Assembly (NCBI GenBank): GCA_027627225.1
Contig: CM051025.1
Span: 69,528,069 to 69,592,068 of the forward strand
From: Congeria kusceri
Taxonomy: Eukaryota; Mollusca; Bivalvia; Myida; Dreissenidae
DNA length: 64,000 bases
Reading direction: 5' to 3'
A model generated the notes under the pieces. The model searched no databases. It was not told where the DNA came from and saw nothing but the letters and a program-made list of their open reading frames with translations. Positions 1-11,600 of this stretch are shown one piece after another (position 1 is the stretch's first letter; the number at the start of each line of letters is the position of its first letter). Position numbers and translations under genes: made by a program.

Positions 1-577
1 AACTTAACATAATTATGAACATATTTTCTCATTGTATGTCAAGAGAATATTATGTTCGTTCTCAGAATTAATCCACTGTTTTGTTTTGCCTAGCGGCACG
101 CTCTATAAATAACAATTGACTCTAGCGAGTTCAACACACTCACGATCATTCTAAAAATAGAGCGCGTTTAACTGCCAGTGTATAGTTGTTATAATATACA
201 TGCATCAATTAGCGTCTAGAGAATCATAAGAGCAAATATTTCATAAACTTACTGTGCATGTTAATTTGAAATTGAATGGCGGTTGCGTTCTATTAAGAAT
301 TAAATAGAATTGCACATTTCTATCAACTTCTCCAGTAGAAATAAGTAACGGAATACCGGTACGTCGCATTGTTATTCATGCTACTTTTACTTCATTTTCG
401 TAGCATTAATACATTATTTGCAATACCATTTATACACAGAAACTCTTGATAGATTATATTCCTACCGAATAAAATTTTAAATCGCTACAGTCCAATGAAA
501 TTTGTTGTTTGTGTTACCAAAAATGGCAGTCATTATTTCAAATGCACTAAATGTTCCCTGAAGATTGCTTCTCATAA
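1..577. other. AT-rich non-coding DNA, no gene seen
   Basis: I see no splice-bounded coding stretch, RNA gene or clear repeat here. It may be intergenic, or an early intron of the acyltransferase gene whose first exon was not found. Confidence 0.5.
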
Positions 578-907
578 GGCGTAAAAAAAATATGTTTGTT
601 TCAGGTAACATGGCCGAAAAAATTAGGGTAGGTAGGTCGGGATTTATTATTTTTTTTTGTAAATGGTAAACTTGAAGATTCTAAAACTGAATAAATATTT
701 AAAAAATATCAGTAATATCCTTAAACATTGTTTATAAGTGGATACTATCAAAACAAAACACTTATTTCTCCAAAAACACATTTAATTATTGAAAAAGGTA
801 AATAAAACAAAAATCAATCTGACAAACCAAATAAAATGTTTTAGGGTCGGGGCATTTTTTTAGGGTAGGTCGGGTTACCTGAAACAAACATCTTTTTTTT
901 TAACGCC
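578..907. mobile_element. MITE with ~32-bp terminal inverted repeats and TAA target duplication
   Basis: The left end begins GGCGTAAAAAAAATATG and runs into TTTGTTTCAGGTAAC. The right end is its near-perfect reverse complement (GTTACCTGAAACAAAC then TTTTTAACGCC). TAA lies directly outside both ends (575-577 and 908-910). A 3-bp TWA duplication is typical of PIF/Harbinger elements, so that superfamily is inferred. There is no coding capacity. The inner part carries two AGGGTAGG-TCGGG tracts, again in mirrored positions. Confidence 0.75.
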
Positions 908-1380
908 TAAGGATACACAGTATAAATGATTAACAGACCTCGAAATGTGTACGTATTATGCATAGTTAACTTCCAAGATGAAGGTAGGGTATATTACTTA
1001 AGAAAAAATATACACGTCTGATACAGAATAATTTTCATTCATTCACCCAATTATTTTCGTACATTGTTAATTTGTTCAATTTGGCTGACAAATTTATATA
1101 ATGATGTGAACGTGAATTATTTAGGTTATTCATGTATCACTGGTGAAAACATGGTGCGGTATGATCGGTTTATTCACGGTACAAATATTATTAATTATTG
1201 AATTAATCACACATTAATTTTGGGATATGAGACGTTTTCTTATGGTGCTAAAAAAATATGGGGTCCGAAAGGTTGCCTTGTCTAGGTGGGGACCGAAAAA
1301 TCTGGGGTCCGAGAAGCCACATAACTGATCATCTTGGCCCTCTTGTATTATGTTTAGGGTAAAAAGATAGCTCATTATTA
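908..1380. other. Non-coding stretch, no gene seen
   Basis: AT-rich, with no supported exon. A short GGCCCTCTTGT tract at about 1337-1347 resembles the degraded 3' end of the tandem-core repeats described elsewhere in the window. Confidence 0.45.
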
Positions 1381-1896
1381 ATGTCAACGCCGATTGTCTT
1401 TTTTAAAAGACATTTCTTGTTTTGTTTAAGAGGAAATGTTAACTGCACATCGATGGCGATAAAAAAATTTGGTTGGTATGCGCTACAAAACTTTTATTCA
1501 AAAGTAAAGATTTCAAGTTCTCTGTGCTACAAAGTTTTTATATGGCCATCAATACACCCACGCTTTCCATGCGGATGACGGGACGTTGTACATGTCAGCA
1601 TAATTTTTGCACGCTTTTCTAGCCGAACAAAGGCTTTTCATGAAGTAGATGTGTATTTTAACTGTAAATAAAGTTTGTTTTTATGACGTGTGAACAGTAA
1701 AATTCTGATAGGCGTTTCGCATTTCGATTTAGTATATGTGTTGCGATAACTGATTTTGTGATTTAATTACATCTACTTTTTGAGATAGCGAATATAGGCT
1801 TGTTTACATGTATATTCACATGCATGACCTGACAAGTTATATTGCGATTGCAATCCATTGACCCCGCAAATCGCGATATAATGGAGTTGTAGTGTA
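1381..1896. mobile_element. Partial Tigger-like element, inverted relative to the copy at 12310
   Basis: Read in reverse complement, this matches about 12310-12940. Shared blocks include the regions around CGCGATATAATGG, GACGTTGTACATGTCAGCAT and TTTTGCACGCTTTTCTAG. The right edge GTTGTAGTG|TA corresponds to the TA|CACTGCAGATCC terminus of the 12310 element. The opposite terminus was not found, so the copy is truncated. It has no transposase reading frame. Confidence 0.6.
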
Positions 1897-2631
1897 TTTC
1901 CATTTTCGGTCTTTTAAGTGAAGGCATTAAATTAATTAATAATTTAAAAAGCGGGACTGCAAATTTATTAACGTGGGCGAAATCATGAGAAACTCGTTGA
2001 AATAACACGTATATAGCTGCAATGTTACATGTTTACCGCAGCCTAGCCAAAATTTTAAGCGTTATCTGTAGATCTGAGCTATGGTTTTTTGTGCTAAAAA
2101 ATAATCAAAGTTATATTTATAGGAGTTTCATTTGCTGTATAGATTACTTGACGTTTTTACCAAACGACAATTGGACGCGAGTTTGTTCGGGTTGAGTTAG
2201 TTTTCAAATCAGTTAATCTGTAAAAACTTCCATATTAAAATATTCCCCCGGTCAGTCAAAATTCCCCCTCCAGAGGGCGGCGGGCCCCTTCCCCCAAAAC
2301 TAATTGAGGGCCCTGGTATGGCAGTGGTCCAGATAAGATGCGTATCTGCGTAAAATACGCATGGAAATGTTCTAAATACGAATGAATTTAATATTCAGTG
2401 AGTAAAAATAATCATGGTAAAATCCACTATACGCATCGTGTGCTACTATCAGGCATACCACCAGTGTCTACTTTGTATTAAATCATTCATTATTTTCATT
2501 GTCATACCTAAATAATTCATATTTTCAATTTGAACAAACAATAAAATCCTTTGAAAGCACAGTCGTTGATATTAACACATGTCACAACTTAGAAGAGTGA
2601 AAGCGCAAAGTCATCAGTTAACTTGGCTTCT
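1897..2631. other. Non-coding stretch, no gene seen
   Basis: AT-rich and without a supported exon. It has a short C/G-rich patch (about 2245-2300) with runs of C, nothing else recognisable. Confidence 0.4.
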
Positions 2632-3843
2632 AAATCTCCAAGCCGTTAGCAACAGCCATAACAACGGTGTCGGTTTGACATCAAAGGGCTTTGATGTGAC
2701 TGCAGAGCTGGGACTATTGTCAAACGGCTTGTAGTAATAAGTATTTAACACGCTGAGCACATGGATGATGAAAAAGCATCAATCTGCTGTACATTAACAA
2801 TGCAAGCAAGCACTGTTGATAGAGTAATAATGAATTAGCGTTCTTGAAAAAATGTCAAGGGTGTCATCAATTAGACAGTTTTATTTGCATTGGATAAATT
2901 GGGAGATTTAAATGGGAGTGCTGAAATATAAATGTATTGGAATTAAAATGGGATGGTGTAACGGAATAAAAGCTAATATTAAAAAGGATTTTTACATTTT
3001 ATTTGGATTAATATGTATTTTGCACACAAGGTAATTATGTATGCGCATTTGAAATTTACATTGATTATGTTTTTATCAGTAAGTAAATTTAAGTAAATGT
3101 AGTGCAATATTACAAAACAATAACAAAAATACACTGACATAATTTGTTAAATAACATCAACATGTTAAACTAGAAGCACTCCTACGAATGTGCTGCTCTG
3201 AAAAACAACAGCTTATGCATAGAGACCAGGGCATAGCTGTGAAGGTGACGTGGGCGATAACTTCGCCCTGGAGCTATTGACATCTCCCATAAATTTCATC
3301 AAGGAGAAGTTCACTTCGCCATCTGTTTTAAACTTCGCATAGTATCAATCAAACACCAGTCATAAAAGCTTTGAAGTCAGCTTCCATAAAAAAAAGAGAA
3401 CGTAATCCAAGTAAATTTCAAAAACGCACATAATTACCTGATACGCAAAACACATATCAATCCATACTAGATGTAAATATTCATGTTAATATCCCATAAT
3501 TTCCCTCCTAATACATTTTCCATTTTAATTCCAAGATGTTTATTTCATCACCCCATTTAAATATCCATTTTATTCCATGCAATAAAGCAACTGTCTGATT
3601 TTGTTCACACCCTTGACATTTCCTCTGGAACACTAATTCATTAATGCTCTATAGACAGTGCTTGCATTGTTCAGTTACAGTGGTATTGATTGATGCTTTT
3701 TTTACTGACCATGTGCTAATCATGTTACACACTTAGTTCTACAAACTGCTAGACAATGGCCCCATCTCTGCAGTCACATCAAAGACTTTTGAAGTCAAAC
3801 TGACACTGTTGCCATTAGCTGTTGCTAAAGGCTTGCAGATTTG
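2632..3843. repeat. Large imperfect inverted repeat, ~440-bp arms around a ~330-bp spacer
   Basis: The left arm (about 2632-3069) and right arm (about 3401-3843) are reverse complements with scattered mismatches. Matching landmarks are AAATCTCCAAGCCGTTAGC with AAATCTGCAAGCCTTTAGC, CTTTGATGTGACTGCAGAG in both, and GTCAAGGGTGT in both. GGTAATTATGT occurs at the inner ends. The arms have diverged, so this is not recent. It may be two opposed copies of one repeat rather than a single foldback element. No coding frame was seen. Confidence 0.75.
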
Positions 3844-4722
3844 AAAGTCCAATCTAATTAATTTAACATGTGTTATTATTAATGACTGGTGTTTTTAACA
3901 GATTTTATTGTTTCTTCAAATTAGATAAATAATTGCAAGGTAATTTTAACGAAGTGTTTTATTGAGAAAAAAAAAGAATTAATAATATAATTAATATATA
4001 ATTAATTTTTATTTCCAAAAAACAATGTTTTATGATGCACTGTGAACGTTTAGAGAAAAAAAACAACTAGTATTTACATTTAAAGTTTTATTGATGTTTG
4101 TATTGCTAGAATGGAAACTTGGAAAAAAAAAAATTGGAAACTAGAATAATGTAATACAACTAGAAAATATCTTGTTATTAATTTATGGAGAATTTGATGA
4201 TGATAATGACCTGATGATGATGGACTTGGTACTATGATAATGATTGACATGGTCTAATGATAGTAAAAATAAGCAAAATTATGGTTAAGCGCTTTTTGGA
4301 AAACACTTCTCCTTGAAGTGGCCTCACTTCTCCTTAAACTGAACTGAGGGAGAAGTGACTTCTCCCTAAAATTTGTCCCTAGGCTGAGCCCTGGAGACAT
4401 TGACACTATCAAAAAAGGCTGAGCACTGAAGCCTGAAGGTACTACTAATGTGCAGAAGTCATTGCAAATATTGGGCGTCTGTGTCAAAATGTGAGTTTGC
4501 CCCCCCCACCCCCCTCTATCCACAAACAAAAACACTGATAATTGCTTAGTGTACTGCAATATAGAACCATTTAATTGTTATGATGCTTTGAGGGTGATAT
4601 AAAATACTCATGAAAAATATTGGTGTTTGTATTTTACTCATCAATTCAAAATTTCATGAGTAAAATACCCCTTGGCTGAAAAAATTATCTGGAGCTCTGA
4701 GTATGGTCTTCATCTGTACCAG
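3844..4722. other. Non-coding, with possible repeat debris
   Basis: No exon is supported. The stretch 4300-4395 is built from short ACTTCTCC / GGAGAAGT inverted pieces. It ends GGCTGAGCCCTGG, which mirrors CCAGGGCATAGC near 3228, so 3228-4393 may be a further element overlapping the right arm of the inverted repeat. I found no clean target duplication for it. Confidence 0.35.
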
Positions 4723-4763
4723 TTCTCAGGTGAGCGCTTTGGGCCATCATGGCCCTCTTGTTT
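4723..4763 (+). mobile_element. Isolated 3' end of a tandem-core repeat
   Basis: CTCAGGTGAGC is followed by the hairpin GGGCCAT-C-ATGGCCC and the tail CTCTTGTTT. This is the same 3' end architecture as the long elements at 9731-11622 and 29184-30882, here without a core. Confidence 0.6.
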
Positions 4764-5260
4764 GTATTAATAGCACAATGCCACATGCTTCTAAAAAATA
4801 TACAAGTATAATGTAGGTTTTATGTAGAATGAAGAAAAAGTTTTAGCCAGATCACATTTTTTTTAGCATTTATGTTTCATTTGTAGCAATTGTTTTTTTT
4901 TGCAAATTGCAGAAGGAGCCCTGCATGCTACGTATCAAACTCTGACTTCAGTTTTTGCCAATTGTATAAATGTATGGTTTTGTATCCGCACTTTGGCCCC
5001 GTCCCTTTGCCAGTCATTGGCTCTTAATGTGCCAGGTGTGAAAATAGGGAAAGTGCTTGGTCCTGACAATGGTGCTATAAGATTCGGTTCATATATGTGG
5101 ATCAAGTAAATATACATTTCCATTGTAACTTCAACGAGCATAAGATGTCTGTGAGGTGATGTCTTTTGTGTTATACCCACTTTCATTGTCGGACATCTTC
5201 ACATACCTGACCAACAATTAAGAAAATACAAATAAGATATATCCATTCTTTGTTTTACAG

Positions 5261-5667
5261 TATGCTTGTACCAGTTCAGACAGTTGTGGAGCAGATGGGA
5301 ATTGATGTGCTGTCACTGAGGGATGAAAAAGGTCACACACCTGCCCATTGGGCTTGCCTAGGTGGTCATGCACCCATACTTAGATACCTTCTGGAGCAAA
5401 AAGCGCCCGTGAATGAAGTGAGCAACAATGATCTTGGTGCGAGGCCTATTCACTGGGCATGTGTAAACGGACATATAGCCATTGTGGACATCCTGGTGCA
5501 GGCCGGTGTAGGCTTGGATGTTACGGACAATAAGGGGTGCACCTGTCTCATAGTTGCAGCGCAGTATGGCCAGACTATGTTGGCTGGTTACCTAATGGGT
5601 AAGGGTGCCAGACTACAGATGGTGGACCGGGATGGTGACACCGCACTACATTGGGCTGCATTTAAAG
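5261..5667 (+). CDS. Acyltransferase exon: ankyrin repeats 1-4 (start)
   Basis: Acceptor TTTGTTTTACAG, donor AAAG|GTACAT. One leading base, then 135 codons plus one base. Ankyrin signatures [34 protein letters not shown] and DTALHWAA are visible. HWA in place of HLA recalls the LHWA repeats of HIP14 proteins. ATG at 5262 could be mistaken for the start, but it follows a splice acceptor directly. Confidence 0.9.
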
Positions 5668-8600
5668 GTACATATGTTGTAATTGCTTCTGTCATAATTA
5701 ATTATCTACAGATCTTTTTTGAAAAGAGTTGGATTGGTGGCAGGAACAAATAAAAATCTCCCCTCTTAACAATAATCTTGAGAGAAACAATATTGAATAA
5801 AAGCACTTAAAATGATTGTTCAGCATCAATGTCAGCATCAATGTTAGAATTACAATGTTTTCCTTGGTTATTTCATTTCTCGCTTTTGTTATACATGAAA
5901 AAATGATAAGATCTGTAATAATGTTGGATGGTGGATGATCTACCAAACAGTTTATTTAAAAAATGGTCCACTGAATGAAATACATGGATGTTGATTGTTT
6001 TTAGGTAAATCGGAGCTAATGCGGCTTCTGATATACTCTGGCTTCAACCCACGCCAGAAAGACAACTTTGGTCAAACACCTCTCCATTTAGCATGTATAA
6101 ATGGAGATATCAATAGTGTCAAAGAACTTTGTGAACAGGTTGGTTGGTTTGTTATATTTATAGTAGGTCTTTGACAAAGTGCAAACCAAATTATGTGTGG
6201 GCATTGTATTTTTTTTGTAGACAGTGTGAAGAATTTATAAAATCACATCCTAATTGCAAAATAGAAGGAAAAATAAATAATGACCTACACTGGAAACAAA
6301 TTGTTCTGTGACCAGAAAACACATTTCTATAAATTAGTTTTGATATACTTGATTACACATGTATATACATGTATTCTGAATGTAAATGGTAAACAAACAA
6401 AGTGTGTCATGTTTGTTAATAATGTATTTTCATGCATTTGACATACAAATAGATAATTATAGCAAACCACTTTGCATTCATAAAAAAGAATAGTTATCAT
6501 TTTAGGTAAATTTGATGCAGATTTTCAAATCCAACTTGTGAACATAGTTTTGTAGACATGTATTTCATTTGTTAACCTTTCCAGGATGGGGTTGACATAG
6601 CACTTGCTGACAAGAATGGCAAGACACCACTGATGTTGTCTACTGGTCGCAAACATACAGCAGTCGTAGATTATCTGAAAGCTGAGCTTAAACAGAAAAA
6701 CAGTTTTCTACCAAAGATTGATTTTTGGTATGAGGATGTAACTTATTTATTTATAGAAATCTGTATTAATTCAAAACATTTTAACCTGTTTTATACCATT
6801 ATGTCAGTATATATGTCTAGTTAACAGCTTGCAGCTAATTAGTTGAATTTCATGTACATGTCTTATACGAACTAGAAATAATTTCGCACACCAGTGTGTG
6901 GATGTTTTTAATAATTATATAGTTGAGTATACTTTCCAGTTCATTATGGTTCTGTTGACTTTTGTTTACTTGCAGAAGTAACATGTATATTTTCTGATTG
7001 TGTCTTTTCAGGTCAATAGTGTTTGGTCCACCTGGGAACAGCAAAGGACCGTTGCTGTTTTTCTTTGTTAACCTCTTGTGCTGGGGTTATCCTATGTACA
7101 TCATAAAGGTACGGGGGTTTAGACTTTATTGACCTTTTTCAATCTTCCCAAAATTTCAAGTCAATTCATAACTTTTGGACAAAGTTGCAAACTAACAAAC
7201 AAACAGTCAAACCAAAAACATATCCTGTGTAGGTAATAGTGTAGTTTTATTATGTTATTTAATGATAGAACTTTAACCTTCACACAAGTGTTGGTTTCAT
7301 TGTATATTTTTGTGTCATCTGAAAAGGCGACATAGACGGGTTACTTTGGCAGCAACAGCGGCCCCTTTATTTTGTGCAGACAATAACTTAAGAAGTTTTT
7401 GTACAATCATTATGAAACTTTGGTGAAGTGTTAGTAGGCATAAAAGGAAGGTTAAGTTTGGTTTTCGGCATAATTGCTCTTATCGTACTTGAGTTATGTC
7501 CCATCAGGCGACACATCCGTCTTGCTGAGTTCTAGTTAATCTATATATGTTTAATTATTGATGATGAACTGGATTTTTAAATTACAAAATCATGAAAAGA
7601 AGTATAAAGGCATTCCCCTTGGAAATACGTTTATTTTTACAGTATGTGCCTCTTGCTGTCGAAGAAATGCTTGCATGCAAATAACATGTTAATGTTTTAG
7701 TCTTGATATAATGTTAATTATTCCTATTTTACTCTGAATGTCACACTACCTGCTGCTGTTTCCAGTGCCTGCCATACACATGGTATGACCTTCAACTGCT
7801 TCATATCGTCTTCTTCTTCACGAACGCGGCCATGTGGATCGCTCTGTTCCATGCCAGTACCACCGACCCAGGCTTCCTGCCCAGAAATATACCTGAATAT
7901 GACATGGCTATCAAACAGGCGAGTTTGTATTTTTAATATTATCAAAAGTATTGAGATTTTACAAATTTGTGCCACATTTCATTACTTTTAATTAGGGATG
8001 GGACCGAATACTTTTATATTCGAATATTGGATAATATTCGAATATAAAAAAACGAATATGAATATTTGATTTTCTCATTTATTTAAAGAACAAAATTTCT
8101 TTAAAAAATCATGTTTTTGATTGAAAAGTTAACACGAAATCCAGTCGTATTTCCTGCCTAGCAGGTGGGCGGGGGCAGTGTAGTGTTTTTACAACACATG
8201 CTAAACATGTCCAATTAATGACAATTGATAATTGGCAGGGGGGCCATGTCTGTACAAGGGCCGCGAGTTAACGGTTTGTAGGAGGTGCGAATATGACGCA
8301 TTGTATCCACAAATAACAAAACTGGGCCATGTTGTGATAACGGTTTCACAGTTTGCACAAGGCATACATTGTTGTTTATTATCCTTAAGTGACATCTATA
8401 CGGTTAACTTGTTTACAGTAAATTACAATTACTCTCTAAGTAAACCAATCAAAATGAATCCATTATCAGCCTATCAATTTCTTTAACAAAATTAGCATGA
8501 TCTGGTCAATCTTACTATACGACACTTGTAAATTATTCTCCATTATATCAACACCATATATGATACAAGAGTCTTTATTATAAAACAATGCCACCATCAC

Positions 8601-11600
8601 GTGCTTGGAAGTACTTTATGCGGTCATTAGACAAAACCCAGGCAACGTGTAATCTGCACAGCAGATATAAGCTTCTTGGTTCTGAAAAAAAAAACGGAAC
8701 GATTAACAAATTAATTAACAATACATTTAACAATATCTTAAATTTCTTTATATTTGCCTAACACTCACAAAGTTATATCGCTCATTTACCACTGAAACAA
8801 GGTAAAACAACTAAGTACACGTAGTATACATATTTCGGATAGGTTAATATTCGGACAGGGTGCCGTATATAGTAGTATACAGTAGTATTCACAAAACGAA
8901 TATTCGAATATATTCGAATACCTAAAACGAATATTCGAATATTGATTTCGGTATTCGGTCCCATCCCTGCTTTTAATATATATAGAATCTTTTAACAGAC
9001 TTAAGTCATTGACACTGAAACTCTGTTGTATATAAATGCCAAAAAAATGTTTTATGTTGCCTGCCTAGATGCAGTATGTAAAAGAGAGTATTTGGATAAT
9101 AGTTTGAAAAGGTTTAATAGGATGAGAAATTTGGAAGATGCATACAGTTTCTTCAGAAATGTTGTTACATATGTCACATATTTCTAGAATTAAGAAAATA
9201 TATATGAGATGTGTCGTGGGAATACCGGGCTTAATACATGTGCGTAAAGTGTCGTTGCGGATTAGCCTGTGCTGTCTGCACTGGCTAATCCATGACGACA
9301 CTTTCTGCTTTTATGGTATTTTCTGTTTCAAGGAAGTCTCTTCTAAACATAAATCCACTGTAGGCGGAAAGTGTCGTCCTTGATTAGTTTGTGCGGACTG
9401 CACAGACTAATCCGGGACGACACTTTACGCACATGTATTAAGCCCGATTTTCCCAATACACACCGCATACAAGCTTTGTGTCATTTTGACTCTACATACT
9501 AAACTATAGCAGTTGCAACAATATTTGTCAACTACATGTATTACACGTTTATTTCGTACTTTTATGATGGTATGGAAAAGAATTGTCACTTTAAACATAT
9601 TTGCGTTTCATCGTACTAAAACAATTTAATATATGACTTTTATAGGCAAAACGAACACAACTGTTAAACAGGAATTACGCTAAAGGTTTAAGTAACACTT
9701 GCCGCCAATGTTAACTGGTTGCCCATTTTTAGCTCACCTGAGCACAGAGTGCTCATGGTGAGCTTTTGTGATCGCCCATTGTCCGTCGTGCGTGTGTGTG
9801 TGCGTGCGTCATCAACTTTTCATTCAAACAACATCTCCTCCTAAACTGCTTGGCAGATTTTCACCAAACTTCACAGGAATGATCCTTGGGTGGACCTCTT
9901 TCAAAGTTGTTCAAATCTTTCCGGTCCGCTGAATATGTAGGTCACCAGAGCTGAAAATAGATTTAAAAAATGAAAACTTTAAAAATCTTCTTCTATGAAA
10001 CTGCAAGGCTCAGACCTTTCATATTTGATATATGACATCCTCTAGAGGTCCTCTACAAAGATTATTCTAATTATGCCCCTGGGGTCAAAACGGGCTACGC
10101 CCCGGGGGTCACATGGTTTATATAGAATATATAGCAAAATGACTTTAAAAATCTTCTCCTCTGAAACCCCAAGGCCCAGAGGTTTCATATTTGGTATGTA
10201 ACATCCTATAGTGGTCCTCTACAAAGATTGTTCAAATTATGCCCCTGGGGTCAAAACTGGCCACGCCCCGGGGGTCACATGGTTTATATAGAATATATAG
10301 CAAAATTACTTTAAAACTCTTTTCCTCTGAAACCACATGGCTCAGAGGTTTCATATTTAGTGTGTAACATCCTATAGTGGTCCTCTACAATTGTTAAAAT
10401 TATGCCCCTGGGGTCAAAACTGGCCACGCCCTCGGGGGTCTCATGGTTTATACAGAATATATAGCAAAATGACTTTTAAAATCTTCTTGTCTGATATCGC
10501 AAGGCCCAGAGGTTTCATATTTGGTATGTAACATTGTTTAGTGGTCCTGAACAAAGTTTGTTCAAATTATGCTCTGGGGTCAAAACGGGCCACACCCCGG
10601 GGGTCACATGGTTTATATAGAATATATAGCAAAATGACTTTTAAAATCTTCTCTGAAACCACAAGGCCCAGGGGTTTCATATTTGGCATGTAACATCCTA
10701 TTGTGGTCCTCTACAAAGATTGCTCAAATTATGCCCCCGGGGTCAAAACTGGCCACACTCAGGGGGTCACATGGTTTATATAAACTTATATAGCAAAACG
10801 TCTTAAAATCTTCTTCTCTGAAACCACAAGGCCCAGAGGTTTCGTATTTTGTATTTAACATCTTATAGTGGTACTCTACAAAGATTGTTCAAATAATGCC
10901 CCATAGGGTCAAAACAGACCACACCCAATTGGTCACATGGTTAATATAGACTTAAATAGCAAAATGACTTTAAAATTCTTCTCCTGAAACCGCAAGGCCT
11001 AGAGGTTTCATATTTGGTATGTAACATTGTATAGTGGTCCTTTACAAAGAGTGTTCAAATTATGCCCCCGGGGTCAAAACTGGCCACGCCTCAGGGGTCT
11101 CATGGTTTATATAGACTTAAATAGCAAAATGACTTTAAAAATCTTCGCCTCTGAAACGGCAAGGCCCACAGCTTTCCTATATTTGTTACGTAACATTGCA
11201 TAGTGGTCCTCTCCAAAGATTGTTCAAATTATGACCCTGGGGTCAAATCTGGCCACCCCACGAGGGGTCACATGGTTTATATAGACTTGAATGGCAAAAT
11301 GAGTTAAAAAATCTTTACCTGAAACTGCAAGGCCCACAGCTTTCCTATATACATTGCATAGTGGTCCTCTCCAAAGATTGTTCAAATTATGCCCCTGGGG
11401 TCAAATCTGGGCAGCCCCCAAGGGGTCACATGGTTTATATAGACTTAAATAACAAAATTACTTAAAAAATCTTTACCTGAAACCGCAACGCCCAGAGGCT
11501 TGTTCAAGGTTGTTCAACTTATGCCCCTGGGATAAAAATAAGCCATGCCTCTGGTATGCAAATTCCAATTGGGTTACCAGGTCTCAGGTGAGCCTCCTAG

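Noticed and set aside
4254..5186. Reading frames of 69-101 codons on both strands upstream of the first acyltransferase exon
   Set aside because: They run through low-complexity or repeat sequence, lack splice borders fitting the one-base phase at 5261, and show no ankyrin-like residues.
8232..8486. 84-codon frame with [11 protein letters not shown] inside the hAT-like element, considered as a zinc-finger transposase remnant
   Set aside because: The Cys pattern is too short and the rest has no hAT dimerisation-like segment; also open on the other strand by chance.
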